A program made the position numbers and the translations under genes. A stretch of DNA of 64,000 nucleotides from RBG-16-49-21 sp040768125 (lineage in GTDB: Bacteria; Spirochaetota; UBA4802; UBA5550). Shown in pieces: positions 7,590 through 16,876 of this stretch. Under the pieces are notes generated by a model. It had not been told where the DNA came from. It did not search any database and was given only the letters and a program-made list of their open reading frames with translations. Each line of letters opens with the position of its first letter. Positions within the stretch are counted from its first letter, which is position 1. The DNA lies in the NCBI GenBank assembly GCA_040768125.1, contig JAXGNG010000007.1:124001-188000 (forward strand), given 5' to 3'.

Positions 7590-9743
7590 CTACCGCAATG
7601 TTATATGCCTGATTTCCCCGGGATCGGCGTCGGTTACGGGCCCCTCACCCGCGGTCCCGGGCCCGGATATCCTGGCATAGAGACGGCCCGCCCATGTTGA
7701 CGGGGCCGTCATGCCACCCATGTGTGCCGCGCCGTCGGGCCCCTCCAGGACAAGCTCTGCCCGATCCCGCTCGAGGAGGCTGAAAAACCGCTCCGTGTAC
7801 CCCCTGATCCGGAAATCGCCGGGGAGGTGGCATCGCCGCACGGGGAGACGCCGCGCGAGGTATTCGAATCCCGTGAGGGTGGCGAAGTCCCCCCGGTGCG
7901 CCCGGAGCACGACCTCCCGGCATTGAGCCGCGGCTGCTTCCTCGGCGACCCGCCCGAGGTGGCGCCTCCCGGGAGGAACGCCGATGATCGTCAGGGCCGA
8001 CCCCTCCCTGGCGAGGACGAGCGCGCCATTCTCGTGCCTGAATATCGTGGCGTGACGCCGCGCGTTCCAGGGGCCGGGAATCACGAGCCATGCCGTCACG
8101 ACTGCGGCCGGCAGGGCCAGGAGCAGCGGCGGGGGAAGGAATCGCCTCAGGGCCAGGGGGGCCGCGAGACAGAAGATGACGACGGGGAGCGCGTTCCACG
8201 CATCCCCTCCGGCCCGGTGCAGACCCAGCCCGGAAAAAAGTCCGGCGATCATCCTCGCGGCGCCGTAGAGGAAGTCCCCGGCAAGGCCCAGCCATGATGC
8301 GGCGGAGGTGACGAGGGAGAGAAGATTGGCCGCGATTGAAGCGACCAGGAAAAGCGAAATCACCGGAATCACCGCGAGATTCGCGATGGGCCCCGCGAGG
8401 TTGATCTCGTTCATGCGGTACAGGATCAGGGGGACCACTATCGTCTGCGCCGCCAGGGAAACGGACAGGGGGCCCACAAGGGGCCCCGGGAGGCCCTCCA
8501 GGGCGCGCCGGTAGGGGCCATGGAACAGGAGTATTCCCAGGGTCGCTCCGTAGCTGAGCTGAAATCCCAGGCTGAAGAGGTCTTCCGGGTGGAGCATCAT
8601 GATCAGGAGCGCGGAAAGGAAAAGGGCATTGAACACGTTTACCTTCCTGTCCAGGACTCGCTGTATCCCGAACAGGAGGAACATGGCGCAGGCGCGCATA
8701 AGGGAAACCGGCATGTCGGTGATCCAGAGATATCCGAGAACAAGGAGGCCCGTTACGGCGAGGATCAGCTTCATGGGAAGGCGGACAAGGCCAAGAAGAA
8801 ACAGCGGGAGGGCCGCCACAACGGCCACGTGAAGCCCGCTCGCGGCAAGAACGTGGAGCACCCCCGCCCGCTTGAAGTCCGCCAGGGTCCCCTTGTCGAT
8901 AAACTCCTGGTTGCCGAAATAGAGCGCCCTGGCGGCCGACGATGAATCCTTCCCGAAAAGGCGGTCGCAGTTTTCCGCGATGCGTTTCCGTATCGTTTCC
9001 CGGAAGGATCCGGCGCGCTCAAGGAAAAGAATCGGGGCATCCTCGAGGTAGATCACATGCCCGATTCCCTTCATCCTGAAGGCCCTCCCCCGATCCCCCG
9101 ACGGCGCGATCTCGCGGGGCCTGGCGGAAAACCGGACCACGTCCCCGGGGCCGATATCGAAATCAGCCCCGCACCGCAGCAACCCGCGGCGGCGCGGAGT
9201 CTCGGAAAAACGGGTAGTCCCCCGGGGCGGCGCCGGGGCGAACCGGGCCACCGCTTCGACATGGTACCGCCTGAGCTTCACGCTCTCGACCTCGGCGATC
9301 CACTCCGTTCCCGGGGGCAGGGGTTCCACGGGTCCAAGGAGGGACCTGACGCGAAAAAAGGAAACCGCGGAGAGCGCCACGCCGAGGAGGAGAAGCGCCC
9401 CGAGACGCACCGCGTTCCCGCTCTCGAAAAACGATCCCTCCCGCGCCGCCATTGAATTACGGTAGATGATGGGTAGTGACGCCCCCGCCATGACAACCAG
9501 GCATGCCCCCGTTACGAGCAGGGATCGTCCGGAAGCCCATCCGGCGGCGGTGACGATGGAGCCTGCGACGATGCCGCATAAAAAAAGAGACGGCACGAAC
9601 AATCGTGCCGCCGGGCCCCGCGCATTTCCGAAACCGCCCCAAAAAAGGATGCGCTTCACGGCCGGGGTGGCACCACGCCACCGGGAGAGGGATCCAACGC
9701 CCTCGCTTTTCCTTCCCGATGATGAGCCCCTAGATTCTTCCAA
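7590..9743 (-). CDS. comEC: ComEC/Rec2-family DNA-uptake channel protein with degenerate C-terminal domain
   Basis: The 717-residue protein has an N-terminal hydrophobic region, an OB-like extracellular part (about 130-240), and the ComEC competence core with multiple helices: LHVLAASGLHVAVVAALPLF near residue 290, then SLMRACAMFLLFG and DLFSLGFQLSYGATLGILLF. ComEC moves single-stranded DNA across the inner membrane. The C-terminal part (about 575-717) sits where the metallo-beta-lactamase nuclease domain should be but lacks the HxHxDH-type motif (the expected place reads VVLRAHRGDFATLTGF). The first codon of the open frame is TTG at 9743, overlapping the upstream gene by 14 bases; GTG at 9659 is an alternative. 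No comEA or pilus genes are nearby. Confidence 0.88.
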   Translation of the reverse strand: MEESRGSSSGRKSEGVGSLSRWRGATPAVKRILFWGGFGNARGPAARLFVPSLFLCGIVAGSIVTAAGWASGRSLLVTGACLVVMAGASLPIIYRNSMAAREGSFFESGNAVRLGALLLLGVALSAVSFFRVRSLLGPVEPLPPGTEWIAEVESVKLRRYHVEAVARFAPAPPRGTTRFSETPRRRGLLRCGADFDIGPGDVVRFSARPREIAPSGDRGRAFRMKGIGHVIYLEDAPILFLERAGSFRETIRKRIAENCDRLFGKDSSSAARALYFGNQEFIDKGTLADFKRAGVLHVLAASGLHVAVVAALPLFLLGLVRLPMKLILAVTGLLVLGYLWITDMPVSLMRACAMFLLFGIQRVLDRKVNVFNALFLSALLIMMLHPEDLFSLGFQLSYGATLGILLFHGPYRRALEGLPGPLVGPLSVSLAAQTIVVPLILYRMNEINLAGPIANLAVIPVISLFLVASIAANLLSLVTSAASWLGLAGDFLYGAARMIAGLFSGLGLHRAGGDAWNALPVVIFCLAAPLALRRFLPPPLLLALPAAVVTAWLVIPGPWNARRHATIFRHENGALVLAREGSALTIIGVPPGRRHLGRVAEEAAAAQCREVVLRAHRGDFATLTGFEYLARRLPVRRCHLPGDFRIRGYTERFFSLLERDRAELVLEGPDGAAHMGGMTAPSTWAGRLYARISGPGTAGEGPVTDADPGEIRHITLR

Positions 9744-10299
9744 CTTTTACTATAAACCCCAGATTTGCTCCGAATGACATCTTCGTGGACCTGTCGCCGA
9801 TTCCGAGCCAGCCGTACATGAACGATCCCTCGATAAAAAGCCTTGTATCGAAGGTCGTGTGGAACATTACCGCCAGGGGCGCTCTCACCCCGGCGCCGCC
9901 CCTGAAACCCCTGTTCGAAGGCGGTGATTCGAAGTAGAGGCCGATGCCGGGCGCGAAGGTGACGATCTGCTTCACCGTGAACGCCGCCTTTCCGGAAATG
10001 GTAACATAGCAGTGATGAAGCGGTTTTCGATACTCATTGTAGGCGTACTGCACGGAGAAGTCGCCGATCAGCCATCGCGAGACGACCCAGAGTGATAATC
10101 CCCCGTGGTAATAATTTCCCGCCGAGCTTTCGCTTCGGTAGATATTCCGCCAGTCCCTGGTCGTGACACGCTGGACCCCACCGCCTCCCACGGGCCCAAC
10201 GAAGGTGTACACGAGCTCCCGTTCCCGCTCCTGCGCCCGGGACTCACCGGCCGTCGCGGCGATCAAAACGACAAGGCAGGCTGTGAGGAAGCGCGCCAC
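9730..10299 (-). CDS. Small secreted, probably outer-membrane beta-barrel protein
   Basis: A 189-residue protein with a signal peptide cleaved near ESRAQ (residue about 22). The rest alternates aromatic and small residues, as in amphipathic strands (GGLSLWVVSRWLIGDFSVQYAY, FIEGSFMYGWLGIG), and ends with a strand-like FGANLGFIVKVGRI. This suggests an eight-stranded outer-membrane barrel, but I do not recognise a family. It starts with GTG at 10299, six bases after the stop of the LolA-like gene with GAGG in between, and overlaps the ComEC start, so LolA-like, barrel and ComEC genes form one tight unit. Confidence 0.65.
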   Translation of the reverse strand: MARFLTACLVVLIAATAGESRAQERERELVYTFVGPVGGGGVQRVTTRDWRNIYRSESSAGNYYHGGLSLWVVSRWLIGDFSVQYAYNEYRKPLHHCYVTISGKAAFTVKQIVTFAPGIGLYFESPPSNRGFRGGAGVRAPLAVMFHTTFDTRLFIEGSFMYGWLGIGDRSTKMSFGANLGFIVKVGRI

Positions 10300-10305
10300 G
10301 TTGCC

Positions 10306-10911
10306 TCATCTCATCTGCAACGGGTTTGTCACGATACGGGCCCCCTCGGGCACCTTGAAATCAAACAGCGCGGGATTTACCTCCGCGGCGGTGCTCACGT
10401 CGGACAGAGAGAAGCTCATGACGCGTCCGTCGCTCCGCTTGAAGATCGCGCCCTTCAGCAAAAAGGTGCCGTCGACGCTCAGGATTATCTCGCGGTACAC
10501 CCTGTCGTCGTTTTTAAGCTTGATCACGTAACCCGCTTCGTCCCCCGAGGCGATGCCCTCGTATCCGCCCACGAGGGCGGCGATCCCCCCGGATGACGAG
10601 CCAGGGGTAAGCTCCTGGACACCGCAGAGCTCGCTCACGGGGGAGTATATCCAGAGGTTTTTACCGTTCGTGACGAGGATCTTCACCGACGGGGAGGTGA
10701 ACTTGACATAGATCTTGTCCGGCGCCATGTACTTGAAGCTTCCCGAATAGGTCAGCCCGTCAAGGGAGGTCCATGAAATGACGCCCGTGAGCTTCTCCAT
10801 CCTGAGCATCCTGGCCCTGAATTTCCCCACGGCCTCCTCAGCGGGAATGGGGAAAAGGGCGGAAGCCGAAAAGACCGCCAGAATCATGATAATCAACGTG
10901 AGCCTTTGCAT
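10306..10911 (-). CDS. lolA: LolA-like outer-membrane lipoprotein carrier protein
   Basis: The 201-residue protein has a signal peptide (about residues 1-24), then the LolA/LolB fold pattern: FRARMLRMEKLTGVISWTSLDG, GSFKYMAPDKIYVKFTSP, and TNGKNLWIYSPVSE at about residues 83-96, the characteristic 'DGKTLWIYDP' strand of the family. LolA ferries lipoproteins through the periplasm from LolCDE. Length and features fit the family, but LolA-like proteins with other roles exist (for example in hopanoid or phospholipid transport), so the exact substrate is not certain. First gene of the unit with the small barrel and ComEC. Confidence 0.8.
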   Translation of the reverse strand: MQRLTLIIMILAVFSASALFPIPAEEAVGKFRARMLRMEKLTGVISWTSLDGLTYSGSFKYMAPDKIYVKFTSPSVKILVTNGKNLWIYSPVSELCGVQELTPGSSSGGIAALVGGYEGIASGDEAGYVIKLKNDDRVYREIILSVDGTFLLKGAIFKRSDGRVMSFSLSDVSTAAEVNPALFDFKVPEGARIVTNPLQMR

Positions 10912-11165
10912 GGGTGTTTTCCTGTATGGTGAAACGAATGGATTTCGAATATGTTAAAGATTTTCATGCAAGGGTACTTCCCCGTCGAATATATTTCAAC
11001 CAATAATTTTTACTCGCGGCCGCACCATCGGGGCGCACCGCCGGCAACCAGCGCGATCAATCAATCAGCATGGTGACGTCCCCGCCGTTCGATTTATCGC
11101 CGCGGAGCGGTAATATGCTTGAAATTACCCGCCCGGGGGCGTATGGATGATCCCGGAGGAGAACG

Positions 11166-11906
11166 ATGGGAAAGAAACGGAAACCGATCAGGGGCTACCT
11201 GATTGTTATCGTCATTGCCGCGGCGCTGGTCCTCTCATACGTATACAGCCGCCGGATCTACGTCTTTTATCTCAGCTATTACTGGGAAACTGTTCGAAAG
11301 TTGACGCCGGAGGACCAGGTCGATAAGGCGGAAGAGCTCTACCGCCGGGGAGACCATGCCGGGGCCGCCGATCTTCTCAGGACCCTGGCCCTGGTGTATC
11401 CCGACAACCGCGATATCGCGGCGCTTTACGGTAGGACGCTCATCAACCTCGGCGATGGCGTCAGGGGCGCCGACATGATCCTCCTCGCATACGGCAGGGA
11501 GAAGATCCCCGGGGAAATTCTCGAGGAAACGGTCCGCGCCCTCTTTGTCCGCCGCCACTACAGGGACATCCTTGACATTTTCCGGAGACAGACGCCGGGG
11601 CAGAACCCGAACCTGCTTTTCTATCACGGCATCGCCCTTTTCGAAATCGGAGACTATGGGGGGGCCATTGACCGCCTCACGGCAGCGCTGCGGGAGGGGC
11701 GGAGGGATTACGAGGTCTATCTTTTCCTCGGAAGGTCCCATGACATGAAGGGGGACACCGCCGGCGCCCTCCCCCACCTGGAGCGCGCCCGGGAGATGAA
11801 CGTGGAGGACCCCCGCGTCGCGCGAAGCCTCGCCAAGGCGTACCGCAAGCTCGGGCGCTACGACGACGCGGAGAAGATTCTCCGGGCACTGAAGCGCCTC
11901 CCCTGA
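11166..11906 (+). CDS. Membrane-anchored TPR protein
   Basis: A 246-residue protein starting at an ATG preceded by GGAGGAG. One N-terminal transmembrane helix (about residues 10-28) is followed by tetratricopeptide repeats from about residue 55: AEELYRRGDHAGAADLLRTLALVYP, IALFEIGDYGGAIDRLTAALREG, and RSHDMKGDTAGALPHLERARE, ending KAYRKLGRYDDAEKILRAL. It is probably a periplasmic protein-interaction platform held in the inner membrane. Transcribed alone, it converges on the FadL-like gene with only 6 bases between stops. Role unknown. Confidence 0.8.
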   Translation: MGKKRKPIRGYLIVIVIAAALVLSYVYSRRIYVFYLSYYWETVRKLTPEDQVDKAEELYRRGDHAGAADLLRTLALVYPDNRDIAALYGRTLINLGDGVRGADMILLAYGREKIPGEILEETVRALFVRRHYRDILDIFRRQTPGQNPNLLFYHGIALFEIGDYGGAIDRLTAALREGRRDYEVYLFLGRSHDMKGDTAGALPHLERAREMNVEDPRVARSLAKAYRKLGRYDDAEKILRALKRLP

Positions 11907-11912
11907 GAACCC

Positions 11913-13235
11913 CTACCCCGCCCTGATCGTGACGCTCACACCCCAGGTCCAGGCCGACTTGTTCAGCTTTATCGAATCGAAGAACATCCTGTCGGTGATG
12001 AAGAAATAGTAGGCGGTCCCGCTTTCGATGGAAACCCCCTCGGAGGCCCTGATCCTGACGCCCATGCCCACGCCTATCCTGGCGAGATCCGGATCGAAGG
12101 GGTTCTGCGCCCGGGGATACTTTTCCTGGGTGGTGTAGGATATCCCGATCCCGGGGGCGAAACCACTCACCTCAAACTCCACCCCGACCCCGATGCCGTG
12201 CCGGTGCCGGTGCTTGTAGTTCTCGGCGTTGCCGCTGGCGACCAGGGGCACCAGCGAAAGGGCCGGGGCCCCGAGGACCGCCGTGGCCCAATCGAAATAG
12301 GAAAACTCGTGGCTCTTCGTCAGGAGGTTCCTGGTCCCGAAGCCGCGCTCCCCCGTGAAGTCCAGGCGGTAGGACAGTTGAAGGGAGGCCCCCTCGCTCG
12401 ATTTAAAATTGAGGCCTATGGAGAGGGAATCGGCGAGGCGGCGCTCCATGATCCGCGAGTAGTGGTATTTAACGTTTCGCTCCGTGCCCCTGGCGATGAG
12501 CCTCGTGGTATAGAAAATCGAGAGCACGCTTTTGTCGGGAGGGCCCACCATCAGGCCGGCGAAGCCCGACCATCCGAAGGCGTGCCTGTCGACGCGGTCA
12601 ACGGTCCCCAGTCCCGCCACGCCGGACGAACTGCTGCCCTCGTAGTATCCGCACGACACGCCCCCGGCGAAGGCGACGTACTCGTGAAGGGAAAAGGCGC
12701 CGCCCAGGCTTCCCTTGAGCCAGTAGCCGTAGGCCTTCACGTAGCTGATAACGGGCAGCTCGGCGCCGCCCAGGGAAAGCGTTAGTCCCGCGTTCCGGAG
12801 GGTCCCCATCTGGATGCTGTCAAGTCCGAGGGAGAAATAGGCCGGGAGGGGCATCCCTCCCACGGGCTTCCGGTGATCAATGAACTCAACGCCCTCGGGC
12901 ATGGAGAGTGATATGAAAAGAGCCCCCTGCCCGCCCCGGTAGACCGCGGCGAAGTTCGGGATGAACCAGGAGCCCGCCTCGTCCCTGCCGTTGGTAAAGG
13001 CCATTGACCAGGCGGCGGTCTTTGCCATGAGGCGATACCCCGCGTCGATATGGAATCCCTTTTCGAGTCCCACGAGGCCCGCGGGGTTGTGGTACGCGGC
13101 GTCAACGGTGCCCGAGGCGGCCGCCCGGCTCTGGGTGCGGAGCCAGGCAACGCTCATTTCCGATTCGGTGGAGGCGAGGACCCCGCGCGACGCGAAGGCC
13201 AGGGTGATGCAGAATGCCAGTGCGGCCCGTTTCAT
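11913..13235 (-). CDS. FadL/OmpP1-like outer-membrane protein
   Basis: The 440-residue protein has a signal peptide (residues about 1-22) and the FadL/TodX-like start of the mature chain in which an Ala-rich plug (WLRTQSRAAASGTVDAAYHNPAGLVGLEKGFHIDAGY) leads into barrel strands. FadL proteins admit hydrophobic substrates such as fatty acids or aromatics. C-terminal strand ends with VSVTIRAG. It is paralogous to the next gene (13446-14702): both contain the EKYPRAQ(S/N)PFDP motif and a shared IKLNKS segment near the end. The start at 13235 has AGAGGA 10 bases upstream. Ligand not predictable from sequence. Confidence 0.82.
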   Translation of the reverse strand: MKRAALAFCITLAFASRGVLASTESEMSVAWLRTQSRAAASGTVDAAYHNPAGLVGLEKGFHIDAGYRLMAKTAAWSMAFTNGRDEAGSWFIPNFAAVYRGGQGALFISLSMPEGVEFIDHRKPVGGMPLPAYFSLGLDSIQMGTLRNAGLTLSLGGAELPVISYVKAYGYWLKGSLGGAFSLHEYVAFAGGVSCGYYEGSSSSGVAGLGTVDRVDRHAFGWSGFAGLMVGPPDKSVLSIFYTTRLIARGTERNVKYHYSRIMERRLADSLSIGLNFKSSEGASLQLSYRLDFTGERGFGTRNLLTKSHEFSYFDWATAVLGAPALSLVPLVASGNAENYKHRHRHGIGVGVEFEVSGFAPGIGISYTTQEKYPRAQNPFDPDLARIGVGMGVRIRASEGVSIESGTAYYFFITDRMFFDSIKLNKSAWTWGVSVTIRAG

Positions 13236-13383
13236 GGAGCGTTTATCCTCTTTTCATCGTCATTGCTGACAGAATGATCTATTCCCCGGGAATACGCAAT
13301 TCAAATTTATCGGGGCGCTTCCCCGGACGGCCGGGGCAACGATACCGCCGGCGGTAATGGCGCGCTTTTTGAGGACCATGAAC

Positions 13384-13418
13384 GAAAAAAAAGCGGCGGG
13401 TGAGAAACCCGCCGCTTT
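13384..13418 (-). terminator. Strong intrinsic terminator
   Basis: On the minus strand an 11-bp perfect stem (AAAGCGGCGGG / CCCGCCGCTTT) with a 7-base loop is followed by a run of T. It lies 28 bases after the stop of the FadL-like gene at 13446, so that gene is probably a monocistron separated from the downstream paralogue. Confidence 0.92.
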
Positions 13419-13445
13419 CCGTGCCTTTCAAAGGACCGGAGTGTC

Positions 13446-14702
13446 TTACATGACCTTCGCGGTAAGGCCGATGCCGAAGGACCATACGCTCTTGTTCAGC
13501 TTGATCAGGCCGAAACCCATGTGATCGGTGAAATAGGTGTATTTCGCCCCGCCAAGCTCGATGCTGAACTTTTCCGAAGGCATGATCTTGAAGCCGAGGC
13601 CCACGCCGATGTTCCTCAGGTTGGGATCGAAGGGAGACTGCGCCCTGGGATACTTCTCCTGGGTCCCGTAGGACACGCCGAGGCTCGCCAGGAACATCTT
13701 GTGGAGGGTGAACTCCGCGCCGAGGCCGATCTTGTGGTCATGGCGATACTTATAGTTCTCGGAGTTGCCGCCCAGGGTCGGGTTAATAAGGTCAGCGTAC
13801 GCGAAATTGGTCTGGTTCGTAAGGCCAAGGTACGCGAATCTCTCGCCCCTGGTGTTGGCATAATCATGCTGTCCCGCGAAGTTCATCTGCCACTGCGCCT
13901 GGAGCTCGATGGTGTCCGTGGGCTTCACGTTCAGGCCCACGAGGACATAGTCGGGAAGGCGCTCTTCAGCGATCTTGCTGTAATGGAATTTCACATCCAC
14001 GTTCTTCCCGCGGGCGATGACCTTGCTGGAGTAGAGGGCCGTAATGCTCACTTCCTTGACCGGGGTCAGCATGATGCCGCCGAAACCGGAAAAGCCGTTC
14101 GCCGTCGTGACTTCTTTTGAAATCGTGCCGAGGCCCACGTAGCCGATCGCCTGTTCGCCGTTGTACATGCTGAACTTCACGCCGGCGGTCACGGCGAGCC
14201 AGTCGGTAAAGGCAAAGGCGCCGCCCACGGAGCTCTGGATCCAGAAGCTTTTCGCTTTCACCTTGCTCGGTAGTATCGGAGCCGCAGCGGCCGCGGGCTC
14301 GAGAAGAAGCGTGCCGATCCCGAACTTGTTCACGTAGTTAACCGTTCCGCCCCCGGCGGGCACGTACACTGACAGGAAGATCGCGCCCCTGTCATTCTTC
14401 CACGCAAGGCCGAGATTCGGCATTACCCAAGAAGGAGTCGCGTCATGGTAGTTCCCGAAGAGGAACTTGTGCATGTAGCGCTTCGCGCCCATCTGGTTCC
14501 CCAGGTCGATATACAGGCCATTCTCCATTTTCACCAGGCCTACGGGATTGTAGTAGACCGAGTCGACGGAGCTGATCGTCGCCGCCCGGGCCTGGGTCCG
14601 CGTGAAGCTGGTCGAATGGCTGTAGTTGTAGGCGAAAAGGTCCCCCGCCACGAAAGCGGAAACGAACAGTATCGCCCCCAGAAACAGTAAAAGTCTTTTC
14701 AT
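13446..14702 (-). CDS. FadL/OmpP1-like outer-membrane protein (probably abundant)
   Basis: The start is the ATG at 14702, with AAGGAGG 6 bases upstream and a signal peptide right after (MKRLLLFLGAILFVSAFVAG), though the frame runs further upstream without support. The mature protein (418 residues with the signal) has the FadL-like start (ARAATISSVDSVYYNPVGLVKMENGLYIDLG) and a strand-rich body; EKYPRAQSPFDPNLRNIGVGLGFKI is shared with the paralogue downstream. Perfect ribosome-binding site, a dedicated terminator and an AT-rich upstream region suggest high expression. It is likely an uptake barrel for a hydrophobic compound; the ligand is unknown. Confidence 0.85.
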   Translation of the reverse strand: MKRLLLFLGAILFVSAFVAGDLFAYNYSHSTSFTRTQARAATISSVDSVYYNPVGLVKMENGLYIDLGNQMGAKRYMHKFLFGNYHDATPSWVMPNLGLAWKNDRGAIFLSVYVPAGGGTVNYVNKFGIGTLLLEPAAAAAPILPSKVKAKSFWIQSSVGGAFAFTDWLAVTAGVKFSMYNGEQAIGYVGLGTISKEVTTANGFSGFGGIMLTPVKEVSITALYSSKVIARGKNVDVKFHYSKIAEERLPDYVLVGLNVKPTDTIELQAQWQMNFAGQHDYANTRGERFAYLGLTNQTNFAYADLINPTLGGNSENYKYRHDHKIGLGAEFTLHKMFLASLGVSYGTQEKYPRAQSPFDPNLRNIGVGLGFKIMPSEKFSIELGGAKYTYFTDHMGFGLIKLNKSVWSFGIGLTAKVM

Positions 14703-15294
14703 AAAATCCTCCTTAGCTTGAAATACGTTTTTGTAAGTAAATGCAAAAATTCCTTCAGAATGGCGCCCACATACTAAAAAGACCTGACACCACAACCAAC
14801 ACTGCGCGGCCCGCTGATCATTAATGTCAGGTTCTTTCAGTACAATTCGCACCAAGTGATAACTAGTACGTATAAAACAAAATGTCAATTGATTTTTTTT
14901 TGTAACGTAATATTATTTAATTTGTCGTTTATCCATTACACATGAAGTTGTATTTTACCGGCAGTAAAATAATCCCGGCTTTCTTTCTCCCGGGCATGAG
15001 AATTCCCCGCGACACGGGCCCTGGTACAGTGGTCACGCATGGAGCGCCGAACGCGCGCGTCGCTCATAGTTAAAGGTTATGCAACGGGGACGGCGCCCTT
15101 TCTTTACATTTGATTATTTTACCATCCAATAAAATAATGCTTGCGTAAAAGGGATTAATCGATATATGAACTGTTGATCATATCACCCCGCAACCACGGG
15201 AGGTCAACAGGACCGCCCGTGCAGGCCAATCCATGTGAATGCGTCGTGGCGGGATTTCATGCCATGAAATCGAAATACAAGGACAGCGCCGGTC
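14703..15294. other. 592-base divergent intergenic region with promoter-like sequences
   Basis: No gene was found here. On the minus strand TTGACA (14883-14888) stands in an AT-rich stretch upstream of the FadL-like gene but lacks a convincing -10. An inverted repeat TATTTTAC-N5-GTAAAATA lies at 14951-14971. On the plus strand TTGATT (15110-15115), 17 bases, AATAAT (15133-15138) is a fair sigma-70-type promoter for the GAF-SpoIIE gene, with a leader of about 150 bases. The TTATTTTAC half-site recurs within that promoter at 15114-15121, so a common binding protein is conceivable. Confidence 0.45.
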
Positions 15295-16581
15295 ATGTTT
15301 AAAAAGAAAAAAGCATCGGTGGATCTCGCCGATGTCGAACGCAAGATACATAACCTCACGAAGCTCGTCGGCATCAACCGGATGATCAATTCGACCCTCG
15401 ACATGGGCCGTCTCCTCACCCTCATAATGGAAACCATAAAGGAGATCATGGAAACGGAGACGAGTTCCCTGCTCCTGTATGACGAGGAGTCGAACGATCT
15501 CGTGTTCAAGGTCGCCCTCGGGGAGGCCGGCGAGGAGCTTACGGAAAAATACCGGCTCAAGACGGGCCAGGGTATCGCCGGCTACGTGGCGGAGTCGCGC
15601 AAGCCCCTCATGGTCAACGACGTGTACCGCGACCGCCGCTTCGATCCGAATTTCGACAAGCTGACGGGATTCGTGTCCCGGTCCATTATCTGCATGCCCC
15701 TCCTCTTCAAGGGAAAACTCCTGGGGGTGATACAGGCGATCAACCCGGTCAACCGTCCCGAGTTCACCGAAGAGGACATGACGCTCTTCAGGCACTTCGC
15801 GGACCAGGCGGTCCTGGCGGTTCAGAACGCCATTTTTTTCCAGAACGCGATACGGGAAGAGCGCATCAACGCGGAACTGGCCTCGGCACGTGCGATCCAG
15901 GAGGCGCTCATACCCTCGATCGACACGCGCTTCGCCGGCGTGCGGATCAGGGCGCGGTCGACGACGGCCCTTGAAATCGGCGGGGAATTCCACGGCCTCT
16001 TTACCCTCGACGACGATCAGATCGGCATCGCCATGGGGAACCTCCACGTCAAGGGCGTGCCGGGGGGCCTGAACGCCTCCCTGGTGAGCGGGGCCATCAG
16101 CGCCCTCACGAGGACCAGGGGGCGCAACCCCGTCGAGCTGCTGCGCCTCCTCCGCCGCATCATGGAACAGGACGGCAGGCCGATACTGAACGCCTCCCTG
16201 CTCTACGGTGTCCTCGACCTCCGCGAGACGAAGCTCCGTTTTCTCAACATCGGGGCGGGATACCCGGTCCTGGTGCGCGACGGCGTGGCGCGCTATCTCA
16301 GGTTCGGGGCGCGGAGCCTGGAGAGGAACTTCGAGGAATCGAAACACGTCGCCGTCAGTCTGAGATCGGGAGACGTGTTCGTAATCGTCACGGACGGTCT
16401 CCTCAGGGTCAGGAACCGGAGCGGGACCCATCTCGGCCTCAAGAAAGTGATGCGGTTCCTCGAGGAGGAGGCACACCGGAGCGACGACCTCATCGATGGC
16501 GTCATCGCCCTGGCCGTCACCCATGCCGGGGACGTGGGCATACGCGAGGATATTTCCGTCATGACCCTGACGGTGGAGTGA
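15295..16581 (+). CDS. GAF domain plus SpoIIE/PP2C-like domain protein, likely inactive phosphatase
   Basis: The 428-residue soluble protein has a short coiled start, a GAF domain at about 25-175 (LITRMINSTLDMGRLL to NAIFFQNA) and a SpoIIE-type PPM phosphatase domain at about 190-428. In this domain the first two metal-binding aspartates are altered: the usual GGD reads IGGE at about residue 224, and the DVSGHG motif reads IAMGNLHVKGV. Late motifs are kept (VIVTDGLL near 362; REDISVMTL at the C-terminus). It therefore probably binds a partner or antisigma-like protein without dephosphorylating it, or uses a different metal set; that is inference. The AAGGA site is 11 bases upstream of the ATG. 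Confidence 0.85.
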   Translation: MFKKKKASVDLADVERKIHNLTKLVGINRMINSTLDMGRLLTLIMETIKEIMETETSSLLLYDEESNDLVFKVALGEAGEELTEKYRLKTGQGIAGYVAESRKPLMVNDVYRDRRFDPNFDKLTGFVSRSIICMPLLFKGKLLGVIQAINPVNRPEFTEEDMTLFRHFADQAVLAVQNAIFFQNAIREERINAELASARAIQEALIPSIDTRFAGVRIRARSTTALEIGGEFHGLFTLDDDQIGIAMGNLHVKGVPGGLNASLVSGAISALTRTRGRNPVELLRLLRRIMEQDGRPILNASLLYGVLDLRETKLRFLNIGAGYPVLVRDGVARYLRFGARSLERNFEESKHVAVSLRSGDVFVIVTDGLLRVRNRSGTHLGLKKVMRFLEEEAHRSDDLIDGVIALAVTHAGDVGIREDISVMTLTVE

Positions 16582-16651
16582 GGCCGGCAAAAACGGCTTG
16601 CCAAAAACGCGCCGCGGTGGGAGTATTCGTCAACTCACGGGGGAGGGCATC

Positions 16652-16870
16652 ATGGGGAATTTCATCTCGGTGATCTTCTGCAGAAACTGCAGTTCACGGT
16701 ACGTGGAAATATCAGAATGGACTTCCGACGGGAAGGCAATCGTGCAGTGCCGCTCCTGCAACAACAGGGAGGTCCTCGCCCATTTCACCCTCGGCAGGGC
16801 GAAAATCAGCAACCCGGAACTGCAAAACGCCCGTGATACCATCGCCAAGCGGGGAAAGTACGAAAAGTAG
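16652..16870 (+). CDS. Small zinc-ribbon-like protein
   Basis: A 72-residue protein starting at the ATG at 16652 with GGGGGAGGG just upstream. Two CxxC pairs (CRNC at residues about 10-13 and CRSC at about 33-36) in a beta-rich setting make a zinc ribbon; the last third is a charged helix. The frame continues 18 codons upstream but without a ribosome-binding site. It lies 70 bases after the GAF-SpoIIE gene and may be cotranscribed with it. Function unknown. Confidence 0.7.
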   Translation: MGNFISVIFCRNCSSRYVEISEWTSDGKAIVQCRSCNNREVLAHFTLGRAKISNPELQNARDTIAKRGKYEK

Positions 16871-16876
16871 GCGCCC

